A DNA stretch of 11,516 nucleotides, from assembly GCA_031268055.1 (NCBI GenBank), contig JAIRXY010000126.1, positions 1-11,516 of the forward strand, read 5' to 3'. The position numbers and the translations under genes were made by a program. The notes under the pieces were generated by a model. The model was not told the origin of the DNA, did not search any database, and saw only the letters and a program-made list of their open reading frames with translations. This DNA comes from Prevotellaceae bacterium. GTDB lineage: Bacteria > Bacteroidota > Bacteroidia > Bacteroidales > UBA932. Shown piece after piece: positions 1-5,607 of this stretch. Numbering within the stretch: the stretch's first letter is position 1; each line of letters starts with the position of its first letter.

Positions 1-1257
1 CGCCGCCTGAAATACGGCGCTTTGCGCAATATTGGCAACGCCTGCCATTTGGGTAGCCACCGTATCCCGAGCGGCAAGGTTGGCAACGCCTGCCATCTGA
101 ACGCCGGTGACGCTCCCCACGCTCAGGTTGCTGACGCCTGCGAGCTGCACGCCCGACATGCAGCGGCGGTTGATGTTGAGAACTCCTCCCAGCTCTACCC
201 CGCGAACTCCGCTGTTGACGCCGTAGAAACAGTTGAACGAAGCGTCATACACATACTTCTCCGTATTCACCTCCGGAAAAGAGAATGGGTAAAAGATGGT
301 GAAGCTCAAGGGATGGACGCTATCGCTACATGCGGCGGCGGCGGGCTGCGCTGCTGTCGGCACAGCGTCAGCGGCGATAGCGTCCGCGGTGGCTTGCGCT
401 GAGGTGAGCGTATCGGCAAGCGTGCCGGTTGTTTTTAGCGCGGCGTGTATGCTTGAGTCCTGCTGGCTTTCGGGCTGATTTTCGGGTACAGCTTTTAGCG
501 CGCTCGCCGTATCGCTGCTGTTTTGCGCTACGGCTATTTTCAGGTTGGAGGCCTGCCGGCTTGCTTCCTCGGCGGCTATCTTCACCGCTTGCGCCGTGCC
601 AGCGGCAACCTCTTCTACGAGCAAAATAAAGTCTTTTCCGGCTTTGCCAAGCTTATCGGAAACGGTTGAAGGTTGCTGCGCCTGCGCGCTTACACCTGTT
701 GCTGTGGCCAGCATGAGGGCGACAATACGTTTTTTCATTACTTCTGAGTTTTTATTGTTTGTAATGATAAGACAATCGTCAAGCGCGGTACCACCATCCG
801 TGTAGCATAATTTTTTTACCCGCCGCTGATTTGTGATGTACGAATACTCCATCTTTTTCGGCTCAACACCTTGCGGCTCAGCTACCGGTGAAAGATTTAT
901 TTTCACTCTTGATTTTTGCAGTATAGCAAATTTTCGGGTAATTTTATACTCGTACTTGCCCCCCAAAGCTTGCTGGAGTACGTCCTTTATCGGCTGGTCT
1001 TGCGCCTCGAGCGAGGCAAGCTGGCTCACGTCAACGGCTTGTGGGCTGTACGAAAACCGGATGCCGGTTTGTCGGCTGATTTCGTTAAGGATGTCCTCCA
1101 GCGGGCAGCTGTGCATGCTTAGCGTAACCGTTTTTTCTAAAATCGGCGAGGCACGTACCGCAGCGGGAAGGAGAAAAAGTAGGAACAACGCAGCTATCCC
1201 CGCCAAAAGGCGAGGAGAAAAATAAGCTGCGCTGTTTTCTGTTTTCACGTTCATCAT
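1..1257 (-). CDS. STN-domain protein joined in frame to a GVQxAGVxN surface-repeat protein (partial, runs off left edge)
   Basis: An open frame of 419 codons without a stop reaches the window edge. In order it shows: a signal peptide (about residues 1-36, hydrophobic core IAALFLLFLLPAA); an STN domain at about 43-115 (ILNEISRQTGIRFSYSP, then PIKDVLQQALGG), the module found at the N-terminus of TonB-dependent transducers and secretins; a linker at 120-173; a second signal-peptide-like segment at 174-192 starting MKKRIVALMLATATG (its ATG is at 738-736); an Ala/Gln/Ser-rich stretch to about 312; and four repeats of GVQxAGVxN beginning at residues 353, 369, 385 and 401, exactly 16 apart. I associate such repeats with proteins named LA_2272-type surface-repeat proteins, from memory. 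The start at 1257 (ATGATG) lies 19 bp after fecR stops, so it is probably the third gene of the sigma operon. It may instead be two genes, with a second start at 738. The 3' end is not seen. Confidence 0.8.
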   Translation of the reverse strand, partial: MMNVKTENSAAYFSPRLLAGIAALFLLFLLPAAVRASPILEKTVTLSMHSCPLEDILNEISRQTGIRFSYSPQAVDVSQLASLEAQDQPIKDVLQQALGGKYEYKITRKFAILQKSRVKINLSPVAEPQGVEPKKMEYSYITNQRRVKKLCYTDGGTALDDCLIITNNKNSEVMKKRIVALMLATATGVSAQAQQPSTVSDKLGKAGKDFILLVEEVAAGTAQAVKIAAEEASRQASNLKIAVAQNSSDTASALKAVPENQPESQQDSSIHAALKTTGTLADTLTSAQATADAIAADAVPTAAQPAAAACSDSVHPLSFTIFYPFSFPEVNTEKYVYDASFNCFYGVNSGVRGVELGGVLNINRRCMSGVQLAGVSNLSVGSVTGVQMAGVANLAARDTVATQMAGVANIAQSAVFQAA

Positions 1258-1276
1258 TTACTGCTCGCGGCAGGAT

Positions 1277-2230
1277 TTACTGTTTAAGCACGTACCCGTT
1301 GGCGCTTTGCGCCACCTGCAGGTGCATTGTTTCGCCAATAACCTCAAGTATTTCTTCAAGGCTCTCGTTGTCGAACGTTACGCTGATAGTTTTGACAGCA
1401 GCAGCGGAGCTGTCCACGTCGATGCGGGCGCTGTACACCCTGCCGATGAGCGCTACGACTTCGCTTAGCGGTTTGTCCTTAAACACGAATACTTTTGTTG
1501 CGTACGACGCAGCGTTAACGTCGGTTTGGCTGCGGCTGAATGTTTTAGTGCGCCGGTCAAAAATTCCGGTTTCGCCTGCTTTCAGGGTGAGGCCGCTGCT
1601 TGCCTCGTCGTAAAATTGCACCTCGCCGCGCTGCACGAATACCGTTACGCTGCTGCTTTCGGGGTAGGCCTGCACGTTAAACGCCGTGCCCACATCCCGA
1701 ATGAGCGTTTCCTCCGCGCGCACCACCAGCTGCCCGCTGCTTGACGCCGCTACCTCAAAGAATGCTTCGCCTTCGAGCTGCAGCTCGCGCTTGCCGCTGC
1801 CGTAATCACCAATGCAGGAGAGCCTGCTGCCTTTGTTCAGCGATACGCTGGTGCTATCGTGCAGCGTGTACGTGTGCGCCTCGCTTTTGCTCTCGGCCAC
1901 CGTCCAAGCCTGCTGCAAAGGCTCGTCGCTGCCCAGCTTTATCCACACGAGCGTTGCTGCTCCGGCGAGCAGCGCAACAGCGGCGGCATACCGCAGCGCA
2001 AACTTCCATGCAGCGGTGCGCGGCCGCTGCACGGAGGCGCTTTGCAGCATGTGCCGCTCAACCTTTTTCCACGCCTGCTCCGTATCGGGCTTCGCATCCG
2101 ACACGATGGCAGCAAAAAACGTTCGGTTTTGCTCCGATTCGGCAAGCCATGCATGCAGCAGGCCTTGCTCCTCCGGCGTGGCGTTGCCGCCCAAATGCCG
2201 CGCTATAATGCGGTCAATATCCTGTGACAT
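1277..2230 (-). CDS. FecR-family anti-sigma factor with C-terminal DUF4974-like domain
   Basis: Inner-membrane regulator that by family knowledge holds the partner ECF sigma factor and relays an outer signal. I choose the ATG at 2230 (317 aa, MSQDIDRIIARHLGG), which opens directly on the typical FecR N-terminal helix. An upstream ATG at 2284 would add 18 residues coded partly by a 7-bp repeat and is unlikely. Visible parts: cytoplasmic sigma-binding region about 1-76, including TPEEQGLLHAWL; one transmembrane helix about 78-98 (FALRYAAAVALLAGAATLVW); FecR domain about 118-207 with GEAFFEV, VGTAFNVQAY and VFVQRGEVQFY; and a C-terminal DUF4974/STN-like domain about 247-315 (FKDKPLSEVVALI, ISVTFDNESLEEIL). 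Length and order are normal for Bacteroidota FecR proteins. It lies 144 bp after the sigma gene and 19 bp before the STN gene. The ligand and cognate receptor cannot be told. Confidence 0.93.
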   Translation of the reverse strand: MSQDIDRIIARHLGGNATPEEQGLLHAWLAESEQNRTFFAAIVSDAKPDTEQAWKKVERHMLQSASVQRPRTAAWKFALRYAAAVALLAGAATLVWIKLGSDEPLQQAWTVAESKSEAHTYTLHDSTSVSLNKGSRLSCIGDYGSGKRELQLEGEAFFEVAASSSGQLVVRAEETLIRDVGTAFNVQAYPESSSVTVFVQRGEVQFYDEASSGLTLKAGETGIFDRRTKTFSRSQTDVNAASYATKVFVFKDKPLSEVVALIGRVYSARIDVDSSAAAVKTISVTFDNESLEEILEVIGETMHLQVAQSANGYVLKQ

Positions 2231-2243
2231 AGCGGTATTGTGT

Positions 2244-2358
2244 AATTTTGAATTTTGAATTTTGAATGACCTGACGGCAAACAAATTTTAAGTTCAAGAT
2301 TCAAGATAATTATTTGATGCGCAAATAATTCAAAATTCAAAATTCAAAATTCAAAATT
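2244..2358. repeat. Inverted 7-bp tandem arrays (AATTTTG / CAAAATT) between the sigma and FecR genes
   Basis: The left arm (2244-2267) holds three exact AATTTTG units plus AAT. The right arm (2331-2358, preceded by AATT) holds four exact CAAAATT units. The arms are reverse complements over 24 bp (2244-2267 against 2328-2351), with a loop of about 60 bp. Inside lies a second small hairpin, AATTATTTG (2308-2316) against CAAATAATT (2322-2330). The array sits in the leader of fecR. The same unit recurs at 10923-10939. Confidence 0.85.
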
Positions 2359-2374
2359 TAGAATTCAAAAGCTC

Positions 2375-2929
2375 TCATCTCTCAACAAACTCCTTCAGCT
2401 TTTCGCGCAGCAGGCGTAGCGCCTTGCACATGTGATTCTCTACCGTATTGCGCGAAATTTTCAGCCGCTCTGCAATTTCGGGATACGTCAGGCATTCCAC
2501 CCTGCTCAGCTCAAAAACGTTGCGGCACTGCTCCGGCAGCTGCTCCACAGCGCGCGCCAACGCTGCGGCCAGCTCACCCTGCGCTATGTGGCTGTTGGTG
2601 CTGTCGTACGCTTCTTCGGAGGTGTGCAGGAAGTCGGATTTGTATGTTACCTTTACCTTCTCGTGCTTCAGGCTGTTGATGCAATGGTTGTGTACAGCCC
2701 TGTACAGGTAGGATTTGAGCGACGTTTGCACCTCAATTTCCGCGCGCTTGTCCCACAGCGTGCAGAATATTTTTTGCACGCTGTCCTCCGCCTCGTCCAT
2801 GCAGCGTAGCAGCGAGCAGGCGTAGGCGCACAGCGGTGCGTACCACGATTTAAAAACCGCCTCGTACGTCCGATAGTCTCCATTTTTAAGCTGCGCTATG
2901 GTATTTTCCGTAGCCGTCACGTACCTCAA
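2375..2929 (-). CDS. ECF RNA polymerase sigma factor (FecI/RpoE type)
   Basis: An alternative sigma factor that directs RNA polymerase to a small regulon, probably controlled by the FecR protein coded next to it. The 184-residue frame has sigma region 2 at about 20-90 (core-binding motif DEAEDSVQKIFCTLWDKR, then SYLYRAVHNHCINSLKH) and region 4 at about 122-178 with the helix-turn-helix TYPEIAERLKISRNTVENHM. Both essential domains are present, and the length is normal for the class. No ATG fits the start: TTG at 2929 is the first option after an in-frame stop, and GTG at 2920 gives MTATENTIAQLKNGDY, which looks more like family members; the true start may be either. A TACTTTTG box lies about 22 bp upstream. 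The gene is bracketed by perfect 15-bp inverted repeats. Targets of the sigma factor are unknown; self-activation or control of the STN gene is inference. Confidence 0.93.
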   Translation of the reverse strand: MRYVTATENTIAQLKNGDYRTYEAVFKSWYAPLCAYACSLLRCMDEAEDSVQKIFCTLWDKRAEIEVQTSLKSYLYRAVHNHCINSLKHEKVKVTYKSDFLHTSEEAYDSTNSHIAQGELAAALARAVEQLPEQCRNVFELSRVECLTYPEIAERLKISRNTVENHMCKALRLLREKLKEFVER

Positions 2930-2950
2930 TGTTTTTTGCTAAAAAAATAA

Positions 2951-2958
2951 CAAAAGTA
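2951..2958 (-). promoter_or_regulatory. Putative Bacteroidota -7 promoter box of the sigma-factor operon
   Basis: The minus strand reads TACTTTTG, a full match to the TAnnTTTG -7 consensus known for Bacteroides. It sits 21 bp upstream of the TTG start and 30 bp upstream of the GTG start. No convincing TTG or TTTG appears at -33, so basal use is plausible but not certain. Confidence 0.45.
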
Positions 2959-3220
2959 AGAAAATTTTTGGAAGAATTTTTGAATCTTGAATCTTGAATT
3001 ACTATTGTCCTATAAAAACTGGCTAAAATACAGCGCTTTCGTGGAGATGTGCCTATGCGAGATTTGTCGTTGGGCCTTCTGTTTTGCCCGTAAGCTGAAG
3101 CATTATGGTTAATAAAGCATCGTTCCTGTAGGATTTAGCGTTATAAGTAATTGATTTTTAATTATTTATCAGATATTGGGCAACCACTGTCCTTCGGCCA
3201 ATTTTTTATCGGGCAATGGT

Positions 3221-3264
3221 GACTTGAAGCTCCTTTTGTGATTTGAAGCTCCTTTTGCGATTTG
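3221..3264. repeat. 19-bp direct tandem repeat, 2.3 copies
   Basis: Unit 1 at 3221-3239 and unit 2 at 3240-3258 share the core TTGAAGCTCCTTTTG and differ at two positions; a third, partial copy (GATTTG) covers 3259-3264. It lies just downstream of the minus-strand glycosyltransferase gene. Function unknown. Confidence 0.8.
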
Positions 3265-3268
3265 CCTA

Positions 3269-3288
3269 AAAGCAACTTGCAAAAGTTG
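3269..3288 (-). terminator. Weak candidate terminator after the glycosyltransferase gene
   Basis: CAACTT (3273-3278) pairs with AAGTTG (3283-3288) around a 4-base loop. On the minus strand the stem is followed by CTTTTAGG. It begins 9 bp after the stop codon. The 6-bp stem and short T-run make it weak. Confidence 0.35.
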
Positions 3289-3297
3289 AGCTGCCGG

Positions 3298-4365
3298 CTA
3301 AGGCACGGCTAACGCCTCTGCTATCAGGCTATCCGCTTGTGCCACCCACTCCGAGAACCCGCTGTTTTCCCTGTAGGCAGGCAGGTACTGCATCAGCAGG
3401 GTGAGGTCAAACGCAGGCGAGGCAATCCCCGCCCCCGCGCCCACAGCGTCAAACGCGTTGCACTCCTGCTCGATGTGCGCGGGCACCATCATCACCGGCT
3501 TTCGGAGATACATCGCTTCGCAGATGGATTCAAACCCACCCGTGCTGGCGTAGGCGCTGCACCGCGACATGAAGTCGAGAAAAGAGGAGTCGTCCAGCTG
3601 GTGAAGCGCAAGGTTGCCGTCCACCTCCAGCGTGCCCGGCGCGCCTTTCTTGCTCCAGAAAAAGTGTAGCGGCATTTCCGGATGCTGACGGTGCCAAGCG
3701 ATTACCTCCTCCGAAAAGCTTTCGTTGAGCATGTAGCCAAGGATGTATCCTTCCTTACGGGAGGTTTTTTGCATCACCTCCTTTCTGAGCAGGGGCGGGA
3801 CGACGAATATTCGCCTGTCGTGGGGCATTTCTCTGAGCGAAAGCGCCAGCAGCCGGTGGGCGTTCATGGCGGTGAGCCGCGTAAAGAACAGGAGGGCTGC
3901 CAGCTCCAGCTTGCTTTTTGGAGGAAGCACAAAGCGCGGATGCAGGAAGAGATACTGGTGCGCTACGCAAATGCAGGGCTTTCCCGGCCGAAAAAAGGCG
4001 TACGCCAAGCCTGTGACCACCTCGTAAAAGTTCACCACAGCATCGGCGTCGCTTTTTCTGATTCGGCGACTTATAAAAGCTGCATTTCCAAGGTAGACAG
4101 GGAGCTTGAACAGGTTGAGCAGAATGCTCTTGAGGAGCAGCGATTTTTTGTTCTTCGACGAAAATAGAAAGTAGGGGCTTTCAAACGTAGAGACGGGGCA
4201 AGGGTACATCCTCTTGGAAAAAAACTGCGGCAGCGTCGCCGCCCGCCGCTTCCCCACCAGCACCTCCGTTACCTCGTGTCCGTTGCCCGCCAGCAGGTCG
4301 CGCATGGAGATGGCCTGCGTTAGGTGGCCTCGCCCTTCGCCCTGAACTATAAAAATGTACTTCAT
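3298..4365 (-). CDS. GT-B fold glycosyltransferase family protein
   Basis: Predicted transferase of an activated sugar to a lipid or glycan acceptor, acting at the cytoplasmic face. The N-terminal Rossmann half starts YIFIVQGEGRGHLTQA (residues 3-18), the glycine-rich GxGxGH loop of MurG-like and PF13528-type enzymes. The C-terminal half carries the likely donor-sugar site STGGFESICEAMYLRKPV (274-291), followed by MMVPAHIEQECNA, where one expects the usual P...EQ..NA pattern. The length (355 aa) is ordinary for the group. There is no signal peptide; hydrophobic patches (80-95, 153-165) may lie against the membrane. Its ATG overlaps the stop of the upstream phosphoesterase gene (ATGA, 4365-4362), which implies translational coupling and a shared pathway. 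The acceptor is not deducible; a glycolipid is inferred only from the LpxH-like neighbour. Confidence 0.85.
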   Translation of the reverse strand: MKYIFIVQGEGRGHLTQAISMRDLLAGNGHEVTEVLVGKRRAATLPQFFSKRMYPCPVSTFESPYFLFSSKNKKSLLLKSILLNLFKLPVYLGNAAFISRRIRKSDADAVVNFYEVVTGLAYAFFRPGKPCICVAHQYLFLHPRFVLPPKSKLELAALLFFTRLTAMNAHRLLALSLREMPHDRRIFVVPPLLRKEVMQKTSRKEGYILGYMLNESFSEEVIAWHRQHPEMPLHFFWSKKGAPGTLEVDGNLALHQLDDSSFLDFMSRCSAYASTGGFESICEAMYLRKPVMMVPAHIEQECNAFDAVGAGAGIASPAFDLTLLMQYLPAYRENSGFSEWVAQADSLIAEALAVP

Positions 4366-5156
4366 ACCTGCCGCGCCTTGCTACGTACATCACTCTGTGG
4401 CTTGTTGTTGGCCTTCGGCCTGTAGTAAACGATGCTCCACTCGCCCTTTGCGTTCTCTACCAGCGCCGAGAGCGATTCAACCCAGTCGCCGGAGTTAAGG
4501 TAGTGGACATCGCCGTAGCGCTTGCTTTCTGCTTGGTGGATGTGCCCGCAGATAATTCCCTGACACCGCTTTGCCCTTGCCAAGCCTGCCAGCGACTTCT
4601 CGTAGCCGGAGATGTACGACACGGCCGACTTCACCCTACCCTTGACCACCTGCGCAAGCGAGTAGTAAGGCTTACCCCTCAGGCGGCGGTAGCGGTTGTA
4701 GTACCTGTTGATGTGCAGCAGCAGCGTGTAGCCGGCATCGCCCAGCTTGGAGAGCCACCGCATGTGCGACGTAATGCTGTCGAATATATCGCCATGCGTT
4801 ACGTAGTACCTTTTGCCGTGGCTCAGGTGAATAAAATCTTTTACTATCTTGACGTTGTAAAAGTTTATCGGAATCAGGTGGTCGAGAAAATCGTCATGAT
4901 TTCCGCGCACGTAGATAACCTCTGTCCCAAAGTTCTCCATCATCTTCAGGATAACCCTGAAAAACATGGTATGCTCCTTTTTCCACACCTTGTGAGATTT
5001 TTTTCTCAGGTGCCAGCCGTCAATAATATCTCCGTTCAGGATTAGCCTGTCGCAATCAATAGACGTGAGGAAATGCGAGGCTTCTACCGATTTTGAGAAG
5101 GACATCCCCAGGTGAACATCCGAAATGACGACGGTGGGGTAATAAATTCTGTTCAT
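4362..5156 (-). CDS. LpxH-like calcineurin-type metallophosphoesterase (UDP-2,3-diacylglucosamine diphosphatase family)
   Basis: All metal-binding motifs of the calcineurin-like fold are present: SDVHLG (12-17; D13, H15), NGDIIDGWH (41-49; D43), RGNHD (84-88), a THGD motif at 120-123 and GHIH (204-207), followed by NSGDWVES (221-228). The NGDIIDGW and SGDWVE signatures are those of the LpxH/COG2908 family, which cleaves UDP-diacylglucosamine to lipid X in lipid A synthesis. Length (264 aa) is slightly above the usual 240. A basic segment at 151-176 (RYYNRYRRLRGKPYY) could bind membrane lipids. It is the first gene of a two-gene unit with the glycosyltransferase (4-bp overlap) and has a promoter box 27 bp upstream. 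Because the partner is a glycosyltransferase and not other lpx genes, it may act on a related phospholipid or nucleotide-lipid; the exact substrate is uncertain. Confidence 0.88.
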   Translation of the reverse strand: MNRIYYPTVVISDVHLGMSFSKSVEASHFLTSIDCDRLILNGDIIDGWHLRKKSHKVWKKEHTMFFRVILKMMENFGTEVIYVRGNHDDFLDHLIPINFYNVKIVKDFIHLSHGKRYYVTHGDIFDSITSHMRWLSKLGDAGYTLLLHINRYYNRYRRLRGKPYYSLAQVVKGRVKSAVSYISGYEKSLAGLARAKRCQGIICGHIHQAESKRYGDVHYLNSGDWVESLSALVENAKGEWSIVYYRPKANNKPQSDVRSKARQV

Positions 5157-5182
5157 AAGATTCTGCGCTTTATGGTTGTCTG

Positions 5183-5190
5183 CAAAGCTA
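5183..5190 (-). promoter_or_regulatory. Putative -7 promoter box for the phosphoesterase-glycosyltransferase unit
   Basis: The minus strand reads TAGCTTTG followed by CA, a full match to TAnnTTTG and the common downstream bases. It lies 26 bp before the ATG at 5156. Upstream, a TTT lies about 23 bp away, only a partial match to a -33 box. Confidence 0.55.
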
Positions 5191-5603
5191 CTGCTTTGTT
5201 GTTTCCATACGGTAAAGAAGCAGATACGATTGCGTTACCATGCGCATAGCCTATGGCAAATGGCTTTGTAGTTGGGGGATATCACAAATCAGCTGATTTT
5301 GCACATAGAAACCTGCCAAAAGTGGGCGTCTTGAAAGCGCCAAGTATAGCTTGGATTACGCCATTTTAGAGCTTAAGGATTGTTAGGGATGGCTAAGGAT
5401 GGCTAACCACAAGGCGTTATCCTGTACTGCTTATGAAAGGATTTCGCTCTTAGCTTGATGATATTGGGCAGCGCCACGCCTTCACAGCATGTTCTTCCAC
5501 ATGCCGAATAAATGTAGAGATGTAGCATGTCGAGTCGCTACGTAGGAATTTAGCGATTTTATATCAATCGACTAATCGTAAAAGTAATATAGTCAGAATA
5601 TTA
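5191..5603. other. Non-coding gap with small palindromes and a 10-bp tandem duplication
   Basis: No credible gene is seen. Structures that can be read are: a perfect 14-bp palindrome AAATCAGCTGATTT (5286-5299); GGATGGCTAA repeated twice in tandem (5387-5406); a 6-bp hairpin GCATGT/ACATGC (5487-5504); and an imperfect palindrome beginning TGTAGAGATGTAGCAT (5513-5541), whose TGTAGAGA....GCAT pattern recurs at 10733-10748. Confidence 0.6.
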
Positions 5604-5607
5604 TTAC
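5580..5607 (-). terminator. Weak candidate terminator overlapping the end of the DoxX-like gene
   Basis: GTAATA (5584-5589) pairs with TATTAC (5602-5607), overlapping the stop codon. On the minus strand the stem is followed by TTTTACG. The 12-base loop and AT-only stem make it weak. Confidence 0.25.

Larger units (their letters stand above)
2293..2998. repeat. Perfect 15-bp inverted repeat bracketing the sigma-factor gene
   Basis: TTCAAGATTCAAGAT at 2293-2307 is the exact reverse complement of ATCTTGAATCTTGAA at 2984-2998. The pair encloses the whole sigma gene and its putative promoter. Each copy is itself two units of a 7-bp word (TTCAAGA), one base different from the TTCAAAA word of the arrays next to it. 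Confidence 0.8.
2959..3297. other. Non-coding gap between the sigma gene and the glycosyltransferase gene
   Basis: No credible gene is seen here. The gap holds the right copy of the 15-bp inverted repeat (2984-2998), an AT-rich stretch without clear order, a 19-bp direct repeat (3221-3264) and a small hairpin just after the glycosyltransferase stop (3273-3288). Confidence 0.6.

Noticed and set aside
22..1225. Plus-strand frames across the left end, such as 22-402 and 833-1225
   Set aside because: The minus strand carries one continuous frame with a signal peptide, STN domain and repeats; the plus-strand products are shadows of it.
1741..2258. Plus-strand frames rich in Cys, Ala and Arg opposite the FecR gene
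   Set aside because: They are antisense shadows of GC-rich codons; the FecR domain order on the minus strand is complete.
2244..2370. A CRISPR array at the AATTCAAAA repeats
   Set aside because: The units are 7 bp and directly tandem, with no spacers.
3682..4167. Plus-strand frame of 161 codons opposite the glycosyltransferase gene
   Set aside because: It has no domain or leader signals, and the opposite strand has the GT-B motifs and a coupled start.
4503..5045. Plus-strand frame of 180 codons opposite the phosphoesterase gene
   Set aside because: It lies wholly inside a gene with all the metal-binding motifs intact.
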